From contig JABMPC010000010.1 in NCBI GenBank assembly GCA_013203905.1, forward strand, positions 1-60,539: a stretch of 60,539 bases of DNA. The letters run 5' to 3'. The DNA comes from Chlorobium sp. (GTDB lineage Bacteria > Bacteroidota > Chlorobiia > Chlorobiales > Chlorobiaceae). Position numbers and translations under genes: made by a program. How positions within the stretch are numbered: position 1 is the first letter of the stretch; the number at the start of each line of letters is the position of its first letter. This document shows positions 1-8,154 of the stretch, one piece after another. Under the pieces are notes generated by a model. It was not told the DNA's origin and ran no database searches. It saw only the letters and a program-made list of their open reading frames with translations.

Positions 1-2076
1 CATGAAGACTACGGCATAGGCCGCTTCAAAGCCCTTGAAACCATAACAGCCGGAAACTCCGAACAGGAGTGTGTACTGGTGGAATATGAGGGGGGAGACC
101 AGCTTTTTGTCAATGTCCAGAACATCAACCTCCTCTCAAAGTATGCCGCGTCGGAAAGTTCCACACCGGTGCTCTCCAAGCTCGGCAGTTCAAAATGGGC
201 GGCCCGGAAAGAGAAAGTCCGCAGCAAACTGCGCGACATAGCAATCAACCTCATCAAGCTCTACGCCCAGAGAAAAATGCAGCCGGGATTTGCGTTCGGT
301 CCCGACTCCATCTTCATGCGTGAATTCGAGGCATCGTTCATTTTTGATGAGACCCCCGACCAGCACAAGGCAATTGAAGAGCTGAAAAAAGACATGCAGG
401 CGCCCCACCCGATGGATCGGCTCATCTGCGGCGATGCGGGATTCGGGAAAACGGAAATTGCCATGCGGGCGGCCTTCAAGGCAGTGGAATCAAAAAAACA
501 GGCGGCAATTCTCACCCCCACAACCATTCTTGCCCACCAGCATGCCGAAACCTTTGCCAGACGCTTTGAAAATTTCCCCATTACCATAGCCGTTCTAAGT
601 CGTTTTGTGCCAAGGGTGGAACAGAAGGAAATCCTCAAAAAAATTGCAGCCGGAACGGTAGACATTGTCATCGGCACCCACCGGCTCGTCTCAAAAGATG
701 TACAGTTCAATGATCTCGGGCTCCTCGTCATTGACGAAGAACAGCACTTCGGAGTTGAAGTCAAAGAAAAGCTGCGCGAACAGTTTCCCGGGGTTGACAC
801 CCTTACCATGTCGGCAACTCCCATTCCCAGGACCCTCCAGTTTTCCATGCTCGGCGCTCGCGATCTCTCCATAGTCTCCACACCGCCCAAAAACCGTCAG
901 CCGGTCGAAACCCTCATCACCGACTACGACGCAGAGCTTATTGAAACCGCAATCCGCCGTGAAATAAACCGCGACGGTCAGGTTTTTTTCCTTCACAACC
1001 GGGTTGCCGGGCTGGAAGAGATGCAGCGAACCATCAGAGAGCTGGTGCCCTCGGCACGCGTTGTCTATGCCCATGGGCAGATGCCCTCGCGGGAGCTTGA
1101 AAAAATCATGATGGATGTCATGCAGAAAGAGGTCGATGTGCTGATTTCAACAACCATCATCGGTTCAGGGCTCGACATATCAAACGCTAACACCATCATC
1201 ATCAACCGAGCAGACATGTTCGGTCTGTCCGACCTCTACCAGCTGCGCGGACGGGTCGGGAGAAGCGAGAGGAAAGCATATTGCTACCTCATCACCCCGC
1301 CCCTGCACACCTTGAAACGCGAAGCCGTCCAGCGCCTTGCAGTCATAGAAAGCTTCACAGAGCTCGGTTCCGGCTTCAGCATAGCGCTTCGCGATCTTGA
1401 CATCCGCGGCGCAGGCAACCTTCTCGGCGCAGAACAGTCCGGCTACATTCACGAACTCGGCTTCGACCTCTACCAGAAAATGCTTGAAGAGACAGTTGCC
1501 GGCCTGAAATCCACAGAGTTCAGCCACCTCTTTTCCGGCGACGCCAAACCCCCTGCCCCAACCGGCTCCTGCGACCTTGTTTTCTTCTGTGACGCCCTCA
1601 TCCCCGAACACTTCATTACGGCAACCCATGAACGGTTCGGCTTCTATGAAAAAATATCGAAAGCGCGAAAGACTGAAAACCTCGATGCCCTGCAAAAAGA
1701 GCTCAGAGACCGGTTCGGTCCACTGCCCGAAGAGGTGGAACACCTTCTGCTGCTTGCAAAACTGAAAATAACCGCATCACCACTCGGAATTGAAAAAATA
1801 GAGTTGCAGGCGAAATCCATAACGCTCGTCCTGCCGGGAGAAGAGAACGGGGAACCCTTGAACCGGCCATTCCTGCAGCACCTGTTCACCGCTGTGCAGC
1901 AGCCTGAAATGCAGCCATACAACCCCGGGTTCAGCTTCGAGAAAAAAATGAAACTCACCCTCCACCACCCACAACTTGCTGCATCTTCTTCCCCCTCAGA
2001 ACTCATTGGGCACTACACAGCCCTCCTTCATGAGCTCGAGGAGTCTTCAAAAGAAGAGCAGTCCGAAGCTCTTTGA
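1..2076 (+). CDS. mfd: Transcription-repair coupling factor Mfd, 3' part (5' end outside window)
   Basis: ATP-dependent DNA translocase that removes RNA polymerase stalled at lesions and recruits the UvrABC excision machinery. The reading frame is open from base 1, so this is the C-terminal 691 residues. It opens with the RNA-polymerase-interaction motif (HEDYGIGRF), followed by the translocase core: Walker A (GFGKTE) near base 440, the DEEQ box near base 735, SATPIPRTL near base 815, and the RGRVGRSE motif near base 1250. The C-terminal TRCF domain follows (residues after about base 1600). The UvrB-homology and damage-coupling N-terminus lies upstream of the window. Assignment is secure because of the combined RID plus RecG-like helicase order. 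The downstream neighbour starts 99 nt later, across a long inverted repeat. Confidence 0.96.
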   Translation, partial: HEDYGIGRFKALETITAGNSEQECVLVEYEGGDQLFVNVQNINLLSKYAASESSTPVLSKLGSSKWAARKEKVRSKLRDIAINLIKLYAQRKMQPGFAFGPDSIFMREFEASFIFDETPDQHKAIEELKKDMQAPHPMDRLICGDAGFGKTEIAMRAAFKAVESKKQAAILTPTTILAHQHAETFARRFENFPITIAVLSRFVPRVEQKEILKKIAAGTVDIVIGTHRLVSKDVQFNDLGLLVIDEEQHFGVEVKEKLREQFPGVDTLTMSATPIPRTLQFSMLGARDLSIVSTPPKNRQPVETLITDYDAELIETAIRREINRDGQVFFLHNRVAGLEEMQRTIRELVPSARVVYAHGQMPSRELEKIMMDVMQKEVDVLISTTIIGSGLDISNANTIIINRADMFGLSDLYQLRGRVGRSERKAYCYLITPPLHTLKREAVQRLAVIESFTELGSGFSIALRDLDIRGAGNLLGAEQSGYIHELGFDLYQKMLEETVAGLKSTEFSHLFSGDAKPPAPTGSCDLVFFCDALIPEHFITATHERFGFYEKISKARKTENLDALQKELRDRFGPLPEEVEHLLLLAKLKITASPLGIEKIELQAKSITLVLPGEENGEPLNRPFLQHLFTAVQQPEMQPYNPGFSFEKKMKLTLHHPQLAASSSPSELIGHYTALLHELEESSKEEQSEAL

Positions 2077-2165
2077 TTTTGTGTTCATGCACTTCTGTCC
2101 GGCAACTATTTAGCCACCCTCAGCGGTTAGACGGATATGAAAAGAATAACTGCATGAACACAAAA
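2077..2165. repeat. Perfect 15-bp inverted repeat enclosing 59 bp
   Basis: Directly after the mfd stop codon, 2077-2091 (TTTTGTGTTCATGCA) is the exact reverse complement of 2151-2165. The 59-bp interior has its own weak pairing (TCCG near 2098 with CGGA near 2132). There is no U-tract after the right arm, so it is not a standard intrinsic terminator, and I see no target-site duplication. It could be a mini-element, a large stem-loop in the leader of the following chlorosome-type gene, or a [14 protein letters not shown]. Confidence 0.6.
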
Positions 2166-2175
2166 CCATAAAACG

Positions 2176-2715
2176 ATGAAGATCACCATAAATTCCATAA
2201 AATACAGTGCCAAAGAGGGCGACAGACTTCTTGACATTGCACGCCAGAACCATGCACATATAGGTTACTTCTGCGGAGGCAACGCACTCTGCCAGACCTG
2301 TTATACCAGAATTACTGAAGGGGCCGAACTCCTCTCCCCCCTCAATGACATTGAGCAGGAGATTCTTTCGCCAAACCTGATTCAGGCAGGCACCCGGCTT
2401 GCATGCCAGGCAACAATTGAAAAACCCGGAACCATAACCATGGTTTCAGCAATTGAAGAGGTCAAGCAGATGACCCAAACCACGCCGCTGCAGCTTCCTC
2501 TCTATATGGGCATCATGGGGTGGGAAGCGGCAGTAATGTTTCCCCGGACCATCGCCATGCAGATAGGCAGAATCCTTGAAGGAAAACTCGATCTTGAGGA
2601 GCTCGGCAGGGATATGACAGAAGCTATCAGGGAGGCGGCTGCCACAGTATTCCGGCTGATACTCCCCACGCCCGGGGAAAGCCTGAAAGAGAAGGATTCA
2701 GAGGGTCACGAGTAA
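2176..2715 (+). CDS. Chlorosome-envelope type 2Fe-2S protein, CsmI/CsmJ/CsmX family (short form)
   Basis: 179-residue protein with an N-terminal adrenodoxin-like [2Fe-2S] domain. The ligands are C33, C39, C42 and C77, i.e. Cx5Cx2Cx34C, as in the Fe-S proteins of the chlorosome envelope (CsmI, CsmJ, CsmX). In that family the cluster is thought to sit in the antenna envelope and control redox-dependent quenching of bacteriochlorophyll excitation. The C-terminal half (from about residue 100) has a hydrophobic stretch (YMGIMGWEAAVMF) and a helical tail. At 179 aa it is shorter than typical family members of about 220-245 aa. The next gene encodes a paralogue with identical Cys spacing, 101 nt downstream. 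Family assignment is good; the exact orthologue is not resolved by eye. A plain ferredoxin is less likely because of the extra C-terminal domain. Confidence 0.78.
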   Translation: MKITINSIKYSAKEGDRLLDIARQNHAHIGYFCGGNALCQTCYTRITEGAELLSPLNDIEQEILSPNLIQAGTRLACQATIEKPGTITMVSAIEEVKQMTQTTPLQLPLYMGIMGWEAAVMFPRTIAMQIGRILEGKLDLEELGRDMTEAIREAAATVFRLILPTPGESLKEKDSEGHE

Positions 2716-2816
2716 GACACTTGCAATACAATTTTGTCTATATTCATAGGAGTAGTGACACGAAAGCAGCGACAGCAAGCTATCCGATATTTCCTTAAAG
2801 ACATCCGGAGACAACC

Positions 2817-3497
2817 ATGATCATCTACATCAATGACAAAGCGTGTGAAGCACAGAAAGGCGACATTCTCCTTGAGGTAGCACGCCGCAACAAATGCCAC
2901 ATCGGTTACATATGCGGAGGAAACGGCATATGCCAGAGCTGTTTTGTAACAGTATCGGAAGGAATGGAGCATCTGTCTCAACCGGGAAGCGATGAAAAAG
3001 CCTTCATTTCCGACAGACTGTTCGAGGCGGGCGGACGGCTTGCCTGCCGCACCCGGGTCACCGGAGAAGGCACCGTAAGACTGCTTTCGAGAACAGAAAA
3101 CCTTAAAAGAATTGTTCTCGGCCTGAATGTGCCCGGCTTCATCACTTACGCTCAGACCATTGGATACAATGTTCTCAAAAAACTGCCGGAAGGAGCAGGC
3201 AGCGTTGTTGAAAGAGTGCGGGACGGAAGGATTAACCCTGCAGAGGCGCTTTCAAAAATCGGCAGCGGAATTGGAGATGCCTCCCAACTGGCCGCATCAA
3301 ACTTCATGGAAACCTTCTCATTCCTGCAGTACCCGGTTTCCATGGCAACCGAAGGGGCAAAAACACTCTATAACGGGGCATCGGGTGCGCTCTGCAGCAT
3401 TTCAGGCGGCGCACTGCATCTGCCGGGAACACAATGCACCCTTCACACTCCTCAACAATCGGAGAGCAAGAAGAATGTCACCAGTCCATCGAAGTAA
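2817..3497 (+). CDS. Chlorosome-envelope 2Fe-2S protein, CsmJ/CsmX-like
   Basis: 226 residues, close to the length I recall for CsmJ and CsmX. The N-terminal adrenodoxin-like domain has ligands C33, C39, C42, C77, the same numbering as the preceding paralogue, so the two arose by tandem duplication. A middle region (about residues 105-200) is Gly/Ala-rich and amphipathic, as expected for a protein inserted in the chlorosome monolayer; the tail is Ser/Lys-rich. A GGAG ribosome-binding site lies 7-8 nt before the ATG. The likely role is redox gating of chlorosome energy transfer (family knowledge). Whether it is CsmJ or CsmX needs an alignment with the C. tepidum proteins. Confidence 0.82.
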   Translation: MIIYINDKACEAQKGDILLEVARRNKCHIGYICGGNGICQSCFVTVSEGMEHLSQPGSDEKAFISDRLFEAGGRLACRTRVTGEGTVRLLSRTENLKRIVLGLNVPGFITYAQTIGYNVLKKLPEGAGSVVERVRDGRINPAEALSKIGSGIGDASQLAASNFMETFSFLQYPVSMATEGAKTLYNGASGALCSISGGALHLPGTQCTLHTPQQSESKKNVTSPSK

Positions 3498-3501
3498 CAG
3501 A

Positions 3502-3528
3502 ACCCTTTTCCCGCTGCAGGAAAAGGGT
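3502..3528 (+). terminator. Hairpin after the chlorosome-type genes (no clear U-tract)
   Basis: Perfect 10-bp stem ACCCTTTTCC / GGAAAAGGGT with a 7-nt loop, 4 nt after the preceding stop codon and 20 nt before the alanine dehydrogenase start. It is followed by CAAAAGGG rather than U residues, so it may stabilise the upstream mRNA 3' end or be a weak attenuator rather than a strong terminator. Confidence 0.45.
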
Positions 3529-3548
3529 CAAAAGGGAAGGGGTCGCTG

Positions 3549-4769
3549 ATGGGGTATGCGTCGGATATAGACAGTCTGGAGTTTGAGCTCGGAGCCAAAA
3601 CTCTTGAGAGATGGCTGATAAAACCCGGGAAAAACCTCAATATCGTCATGGGCATTCCAAAGGAACGCGCCCAGGACGAGCGGCGGGTAGCCCTTTCCCC
3701 TGCCGGGGTGCAGATTCTCGTTGAAAACGGCATAAAGGTAGTGGTGGAGACAGCGGCCGGAAAGTTCTGTAATTTCTCAGATACCGATTATGCCGAAGCT
3801 GGAGCTGCCATTGCTGAATCACCCGAAGAGCTTTTCAGCCAGTCAAGCGTCATTGTCAAAGTCTCTCCCCCGCAGCCTGAAGAACACCAGCTGTTCAAAC
3901 CCGGACAAATTCTTTTATCAGCCCTGCATCTCGCCTCACTCAGCAGCAGCCTTCTGAAAACGCTGCTCGAAAAAAACATTACCGCTCTTGGATTCGAGTT
4001 CATTGAAACCCGTGACGGCGAACTGCCTATTGTCAGAACCCTCAGCGAAATTGCCGGATCACTGGCCATTCAGACCGCTGCAAAATACCTTGAAACAGGA
4101 TACGGAGGCAGCGGCATACTCCTGGGAGGAATAGCCGGGGTTCCTCCGGCGCATGTCACCATCATCGGAGCAGGAACCGTAGGGCTCTTTGCCGCACAGG
4201 ACGCGCTGGGCCTCGGCGCACAGGTTACGGTCATCGACAGGGAAATCAACAGGCTCCGCCGTTTCGAGGCGTTCTTTAACCGCCATCTGGTGACGGCCAT
4301 AGCAAATGACCATTACATTGCCGAAATCGCCAAGACATCGGATGTCATGATAGGGGCGCTGAGTCCGAAACAGAAAATCAACAAACCGCTCGTAACCGAG
4401 CAGGTTGTCAGAACAATGAAGCCCGGCTCAGTCATTATTGATGTTTCAATAGACCAGGGGGCATGTTTTGCCACCAGCCGCAGAACATCGCACACCAACC
4501 CCATCTATGTCACCCACGGGGTCACCCACTACTGCGTCCCCAACATCCCCTCAGCCGTCGCAAAAACGGCATCGTTCGCACTGACCAATACACTTCTTCC
4601 CTTCCTCCTGAAAATCAACGCACACGAAACCATTCAGGAGATGCTCTGGAAAAGCCACAGCCTCAGAAAAGGCGCATATGTCTACAGAGGCTATGTGACA
4701 AAAAAAATTCTGTCGGAAATCACCGACTGCCCCTACCGCGAAATTGACATGTTGCTTGCAGCATCCTGA
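3549..4769 (+). CDS. ald: Alanine dehydrogenase (long form)
   Basis: NAD-dependent interconversion of L-alanine with pyruvate and ammonia. The catalytic framework of the family is visible: Arg in ERRVALSP (about residue 45), Lys in VKVSPP (about 105), His in SALHLA (about 127), the Rossmann motif GAGTVG (about 205-212), and Asp in DVSIDQG (about 300). At 406 residues it has an N-terminal extension of about 30 residues before the usual start region (MGIPKE). I recall such extensions in Bacteroidetes/Chlorobi alanine dehydrogenases. The upstream ATG is chosen because AAGGGG sits 7-12 nt before it. It converges with crtH, with only 11 nt between the stops. Confidence 0.88.
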   Translation: MGYASDIDSLEFELGAKTLERWLIKPGKNLNIVMGIPKERAQDERRVALSPAGVQILVENGIKVVVETAAGKFCNFSDTDYAEAGAAIAESPEELFSQSSVIVKVSPPQPEEHQLFKPGQILLSALHLASLSSSLLKTLLEKNITALGFEFIETRDGELPIVRTLSEIAGSLAIQTAAKYLETGYGGSGILLGGIAGVPPAHVTIIGAGTVGLFAAQDALGLGAQVTVIDREINRLRRFEAFFNRHLVTAIANDHYIAEIAKTSDVMIGALSPKQKINKPLVTEQVVRTMKPGSVIIDVSIDQGACFATSRRTSHTNPIYVTHGVTHYCVPNIPSAVAKTASFALTNTLLPFLLKINAHETIQEMLWKSHSLRKGAYVYRGYVTKKILSEITDCPYREIDMLLAAS

Positions 4770-4780
4770 CCTTACAGGGG

Positions 4781-6304
4781 CTAGCCCAGAGGCTGTATCG
4801 GTCTGCGGAATTTTGCGGCAATGAAGGATGCGCAGGAAACACCCGAATAGGTAACCGCAATGACGCCCTGGCCGGGGAAAGTACTATCACCAGTCAAATA
4901 GAGGTTCCTGACCGGCGTTGCATTCTGCGGCTTCGTCAGAATATTCTGACCAGGTCTCAAAAGGGGACCATAAGAACCATTGTGCCTGTTCAGATAACGC
5001 TGATGGGTAAAAGGAGTTGCTGAGAGGGTAAGTTCGCACCCCCGGGAAATCCCCGGCATCAGAGACTCAAGGCGCTGCAGCAACTCACGGGTCCGGACAT
5101 CCTTTCTCGCCCTGTATTCATCACTTCCCCGTTCCCATTGAGCCCAGTCATCAGCCCGGTCAGTCACAAACGCATGCACGCTGTGCCGGCCAGAAGGCGC
5201 AAGTGAAGGATCGAGAAGTGAAGGAATTGAACAATAGATGGTTCCGCCCGAATCACTGAATCTGCTCCAATCATCCACAAGCACATGATGCACATTCAGC
5301 CCCTCGGGAACAACTGATGCATCAACACCGAGATAGAGCTGGAACCAGCTTGGAGCCTCAATGAATCTGTCCATTGGAATCCGGTAACGGTCATCGTCAA
5401 CGAGGTGGTTGAATGTATCCCAGATGGTCGCATTGCTCACAACAGCGCGTGCACGAATGAGCGAACCATCAGAAAGCCTCACGCCCGTTGCCGATCCGTT
5501 GTCCACCAGTATTTCAGAAACCTCCCTCCCATACCGCATCTCTCCCCCGCATCGTTCAAATCCCTCGACAAGTCCTCCGGCAATAGCCCCCGATCCTCCA
5601 AGAGGATAGTTGATTCCACCATGATGGCGGTCGGCAAGGCAGATGCCTGCATTGACAAGCGGAGTTGACACAGCGTCCTGCAACGCCCACGAATAGGCCT
5701 CAATGTCAATAAAATGAAGCAACGCAGGATCACTGATATGGCGACGGGCTCTCTTCCCCATAGACTGAAAAGTCTTGAGGGCGAGCGCCCCGGTTTTCAG
5801 AGGGAAGGAGCCACAAACCCTCAGCAGATGGCCAATATCCTCAAGCGAACCGGCAGGCAATGAGCTCAAAATATCATACACATCCTCAAGCTCGGCATAA
5901 AATTTCAGGATTCCCTCCCGTTCATGGGGAAATGCCTCCTGGAGTCGATCAAGAAAAAGAGTACGGTCATAGCATGCCGCAAGACTGAAACCGCCGGGAA
6001 GGTGATAGTGTATCTGAACGGGATCGGGCACCGTCGGCACACTGACTCCGAGTTTTCTAAAAATCTTTGCATGCAGGTTCAATGTTCCGCTCAGACCATC
6101 CTCAGCAAACCCGTAAAAAACGGACGCACCGGCGTCAAAGGTATATCCTGAACGGCTGAATGACGAACAGCTCCCTCCCGGAAACCGGTTCTTCTCAAAG
6201 ACAGCGGTTCGAAACCCCTGCTGCTGCAGAAGAGCAGCTGCAGTGAGGCCCCCGATTCCAGACCCGATTACAAGTATATCAAGCAATTCATCCTGAGTGG
6301 GCAT
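4781..6304 (-). CDS. crtH: Carotenoid cis-trans isomerase CrtH (CrtISO/prolycopene isomerase type)
   Basis: 507-residue FAD enzyme of the phytoene-desaturase superfamily. Green sulfur bacteria desaturate phytoene with the plant-like CrtP/CrtQ pair, which gives cis-lycopene that CrtH isomerises to the all-trans form used for chlorobactene and isorenieratene. The N-terminus has the dinucleotide fold GSGIGGLTAAALL (about residues 13-25), then EKNRFPGGSCSSF, typical of CrtISO. The C-terminus carries the family FAD motif NLYLTGDSTFPGQGV. The large gap in the middle of the family (YGFAEDG... QDAVSTP) fits CrtISO better than a bacterial CrtI. It is divergent from an ECF sigma factor. I cannot exclude another CrtISO-like paralogue by eye. 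Confidence 0.82.
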   Translation of the reverse strand: MPTQDELLDILVIGSGIGGLTAAALLQQQGFRTAVFEKNRFPGGSCSSFSRSGYTFDAGASVFYGFAEDGLSGTLNLHAKIFRKLGVSVPTVPDPVQIHYHLPGGFSLAACYDRTLFLDRLQEAFPHEREGILKFYAELEDVYDILSSLPAGSLEDIGHLLRVCGSFPLKTGALALKTFQSMGKRARRHISDPALLHFIDIEAYSWALQDAVSTPLVNAGICLADRHHGGINYPLGGSGAIAGGLVEGFERCGGEMRYGREVSEILVDNGSATGVRLSDGSLIRARAVVSNATIWDTFNHLVDDDRYRIPMDRFIEAPSWFQLYLGVDASVVPEGLNVHHVLVDDWSRFSDSGGTIYCSIPSLLDPSLAPSGRHSVHAFVTDRADDWAQWERGSDEYRARKDVRTRELLQRLESLMPGISRGCELTLSATPFTHQRYLNRHNGSYGPLLRPGQNILTKPQNATPVRNLYLTGDSTFPGQGVIAVTYSGVSCASFIAAKFRRPIQPLG

Positions 6305-6346
6305 TGCGCTGCTGTTTTTAGCGTTGTATTGAAGCTCATGAGTGAA

Positions 6347-6394
6347 AATAAAACCATTTAATTAATAAAACCATTTAGTTCATTATTTTATAAT
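6347..6394. promoter_or_regulatory. Divergent crtH/sigma promoter region with 17-bp-spaced direct repeats
   Basis: The 14-mer AATAAAACCATTTA occurs at 6347-6360 and again at 6364-6377, exactly 17 bp apart, i.e. roughly 1.6 helical turns. A perfect -10 hexamer TATAAT (6389-6394, plus strand) follows; the position expected for -35 (6366-6371) lies inside the second repeat and does not match the consensus, which suggests activator dependence. The repeats lie between crtH (minus) and the sigma gene (plus). Confidence 0.45.
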
Positions 6395-6450
6395 GAGGCT
6401 ATTCCGCATGACGACCGAACCCACATCTGAACTACGACGCAACCAATCAC

Positions 6451-7080
6451 ATGAGCAGACCCGATCCGATTCGCAAAAGCTCCCCTGACACACAAAAAAA
6501 GCCACTCTCAACTGAAGAACAGCTGAAACAGAGTGCATTTCAGGAAGAAGCGTTAGTTCACATCAACGCACTCTATAATTACGCGCTCCATCTGACCATG
6601 AACCCGGACGATGCACACGATCTGGTTCAGGAGACCTACCTGAAAGCCTATAGATTCTTCGGCTCATTTGAAAAGGGAACAAACTGCAAGGCATGGCTGT
6701 TCAAAATCCTGAAGAACAACTATATCAACCGTTACAGAAAAAATGTCAGGGAGCCGGGCAAGGTTGATTACGACCTCATAAAGGACTTTTACCATACAAT
6801 AAAAGACACAAGGCGCGACAACACTGAAACTGAAACGGATTACTTTCATTCGCTGTTGCATGAGGAAGTTTACATGGCAATGCAGTCGCTTCCTGAAGAG
6901 TTCCGGGAGGTTATTCAGCTGTGTGATATTGAAGGCTTCACTTATGAAGAGATTGCCAATATGGTTGAAAGCCCTATAGGAACTGTTCGTTCAAGGCTGT
7001 ACCGCGGGCGAAAACTGCTTCGGGGCCAGCTGGAGGAGTATGCAAAGAAATTTGGATTCAATACCGAAAAAGACCGGTAA
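6451..7080 (+). CDS. ECF RNA polymerase sigma factor, SigR/RpoE-like
   Basis: 209-residue sigma-70 family protein with only regions 2 and 4. Region 2 is at about residues 37-95 ([18 protein letters not shown], then [22 protein letters not shown]) and region 4 at about 140-195 ([23 protein letters not shown], then [14 protein letters not shown]). The GTNxKAWL and RLYRGR signatures are those I associate with the SigR group, which responds to thiol oxidation. The next gene, 28 nt downstream, is a zinc-binding anti-sigma factor, as expected for that group. A redox or oxygen stress role is therefore inferred. It is transcribed divergently from crtH. Confidence 0.88.
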   Translation: MSRPDPIRKSSPDTQKKPLSTEEQLKQSAFQEEALVHINALYNYALHLTMNPDDAHDLVQETYLKAYRFFGSFEKGTNCKAWLFKILKNNYINRYRKNVREPGKVDYDLIKDFYHTIKDTRRDNTETETDYFHSLLHEEVYMAMQSLPEEFREVIQLCDIEGFTYEEIANMVESPIGTVRSRLYRGRKLLRGQLEEYAKKFGFNTEKDR

Positions 7081-7108
7081 CAGGACGACGAACAAACCTT
7101 TTAAGTCT

Positions 7109-7366
7109 ATGAAGTGCAATAAAGCCCGCGAACTAATGAGTGCCGCTGTTGATGGCGAGCTTACCAGCCGTGAAAATCAGACACTGACACTGCATCTGAA
7201 GGAATGCTCTCTTTGCAGGGAAGAATTTGAGGAGGCTAAAAAAACAAAACAGATCATTCAGGAAAAGATTGTTCGCTTCAAGGCCCCCCAATCACTGGTA
7301 AACTCCATTATGGAACTCTCCCTCTCCGGCTGCAAAGAACCCTCAGACCCCCCAATGATAGACTGA
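7109..7366 (+). CDS. RsrA-like zinc-containing anti-sigma factor (ZAS family)
   Basis: 85 residues. The ZAS motif HxxxCxxC is present at H29, C33, C36, with a further Cys at C3. The spacing C3-H29-C33-C36 equals the zinc ligands C11-H37-C41-C44 that I recall for Streptomyces RsrA, where disulphide formation expels zinc and releases the sigma factor. The start is taken at the ATG of MKCNKARELM because this places C3 correctly; a longer frame from 7040 overlaps the sigma gene and adds unrelated residues. It probably binds and inhibits the sigma factor encoded just upstream. No membrane segment is seen, so it should act in the cytoplasm. Confidence 0.85.
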   Translation: MKCNKARELMSAAVDGELTSRENQTLTLHLKECSLCREEFEEAKKTKQIIQEKIVRFKAPQSLVNSIMELSLSGCKEPSDPPMID

Positions 7367-7386
7367 ACCGCTTGAAAGCATTCAAG

Positions 7387-7426
7387 ATGCCTGTTGTGGA
7401 ACCGGTCGTTCCTCGACAGGCATTTT
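7387..7426 (+). terminator. Intrinsic terminator of the sigma/anti-sigma operon
   Basis: Two-step stem: ATGCCTGT (7387-7394) with ACAGGCAT (7416-7423), and an inner GGAAC/GTTCC pair closing a CGGTC loop, followed by TTTT. It lies 20 nt after the anti-sigma stop. Confidence 0.8.
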
Positions 7427-7430
7427 GGGT

Positions 7431-7458
7431 TTGAATTGTATGAATTTATAGCTATATA
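7431..7458 (+). promoter_or_regulatory. Candidate sigma-70 promoter of the ArsR-type gene
   Basis: TTGAAT (7431-7436), 16-bp spacer, TATATA (7453-7458). The spacer end and -10 contain the palindrome TATAGCTATA, a possible autoregulatory operator for the dimeric repressor encoded downstream. Confidence 0.45.
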
Positions 7459-7516
7459 AGCTAAACAATGGAATCATCTCCTAAGGCGGCAATGACGGCG
7501 AAACAAAAAGGTTGAC

Positions 7517-7909
7517 ATGGGCAAAACGGTTATCATAGAGGAAGAAGAGGTCAAAAAGTGGAATCTCAACATGCCTGACGAAATGCTTGAGGCGGTCTCA
7601 AGCCGCTTCAAGCTTCTGAGCGAACCGATGCGTCTGAGAATTCTTCGCGTCCTTTGCGAACAGGAAAGGACGGTACAGGAAATCGTCAATGCCGTCAGCG
7701 CCAGCCAGGCCAACATCTCCAAGCACCTTGCCCTCATGCACGATAACGGCATTGTCAACAGAAGAAAAGAGGGACTCAAATGCTATTACAGCATTGCTGA
7801 CGACAGCATCATTTTTGCCTGCTACCTGATTTCAAAAAGCGTCGTTGAAAACCTACAGGATCGTCTCAGCTGGGTACAGAAAGTCAACAGCGACCTCTCC
7901 TCAAGCTGA
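7517..7909 (+). CDS. ArsR/SmtB-family winged-helix regulator
   Basis: 130 residues with the ArsR fold: [17 protein letters not shown] (helix 2 region, residues 30-46) and the recognition helix [14 protein letters not shown] (about 61-74), followed by the beta-wing [12 protein letters not shown]. The metal-binding ELCVCDL motif of ArsR/SmtB is absent. Three cysteines are present (C47, C89, C102), so a thiol-based sensor is conceivable but their positions do not match the SqrR/BigR pair. An acidic N-terminal extension (about 25 residues) precedes the fold. It sits between the anti-sigma gene and the hsp20-dnaK genes. The ligand and targets are unknown. Confidence 0.85.
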   Translation: MGKTVIIEEEEVKKWNLNMPDEMLEAVSSRFKLLSEPMRLRILRVLCEQERTVQEIVNAVSASQANISKHLALMHDNGIVNRRKEGLKCYYSIADDSIIFACYLISKSVVENLQDRLSWVQKVNSDLSSS

Positions 7910-7962
7910 AATCCTCCCCCCGCCCCGCGAGCAGCATCACCCTCATGACAGTCTATTGACGA

Positions 7963-8040
7963 CTGACAGAATAGCCACAGCATCGTCAACCAACTGACAG
8001 AAATGTCAGAAAGGATGACAAAATGTCGCTATTCTGGCAG
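7963..8040. promoter_or_regulatory. Candidate upstream activator sites of the hsp20 promoter (TGACA/TGTCA palindromes)
   Basis: CTGACAGAAATGTCAG at 7994-8009 is a perfect palindrome (TGACA-N4-TGTCA). TGACA-AAA-TGTCG at 8016-8028 is a second copy. Flanking these, CTGACAGAATAG (7963-7974) and CTATTCTGGCAG (8029-8040) form a wider inverted repeat with one mismatch. The sites lie 33-98 bp upstream of the -24 element, the usual region for NtrC-family enhancer-binding proteins. Confidence 0.6.
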
Positions 8041-8060
8041 AAAAGGTTCTTTTTTCGCTT

Positions 8061-8076
8061 TGGCACGCTTATTGCA
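8061..8076 (+). promoter_or_regulatory. Sigma-54 (RpoN) promoter of hsp20
   Basis: TGGCACG-CTTA-TTGCA matches the -24/-12 consensus (TGGCACG-N4-TTGCW) at every defined base. The predicted transcription start is near 8088, giving a leader of about 67 nt before the hsp20 ATG with a strong AAGGAG ribosome-binding site. Confidence 0.8.
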
Positions 8077-8085
8077 AAAGATAGG

Positions 8086-8101
8086 TGTGACTACCATCAC
8101 A
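8086..8101 (+). promoter_or_regulatory. CRP-type palindrome at the expected hsp20 transcription start
   Basis: TGTGACTACCATCACA is TGTGA-N6-TCACA, the classic CRP/FNR-family operator shape. It overlaps the predicted start point, where binding would be expected to repress. It could also simply be a small hairpin in the 5' leader. Confidence 0.35.
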
Positions 8102-8154
8102 AAATAGATAGGCAGTCACAGGAACTATAAGCGTAAACGAAAAAGGAGAAAACG

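Noticed and set aside
7517-7909. ArsR-type protein as a sulfide/persulfide sensor like SqrR or BigR
   Set aside because: It has cysteines (C47, C89, C102), and the host oxidises sulfide, but their positions relative to the HTH do not match the reactive pair in SqrR/BigR. Kept as a regulator of unknown signal.
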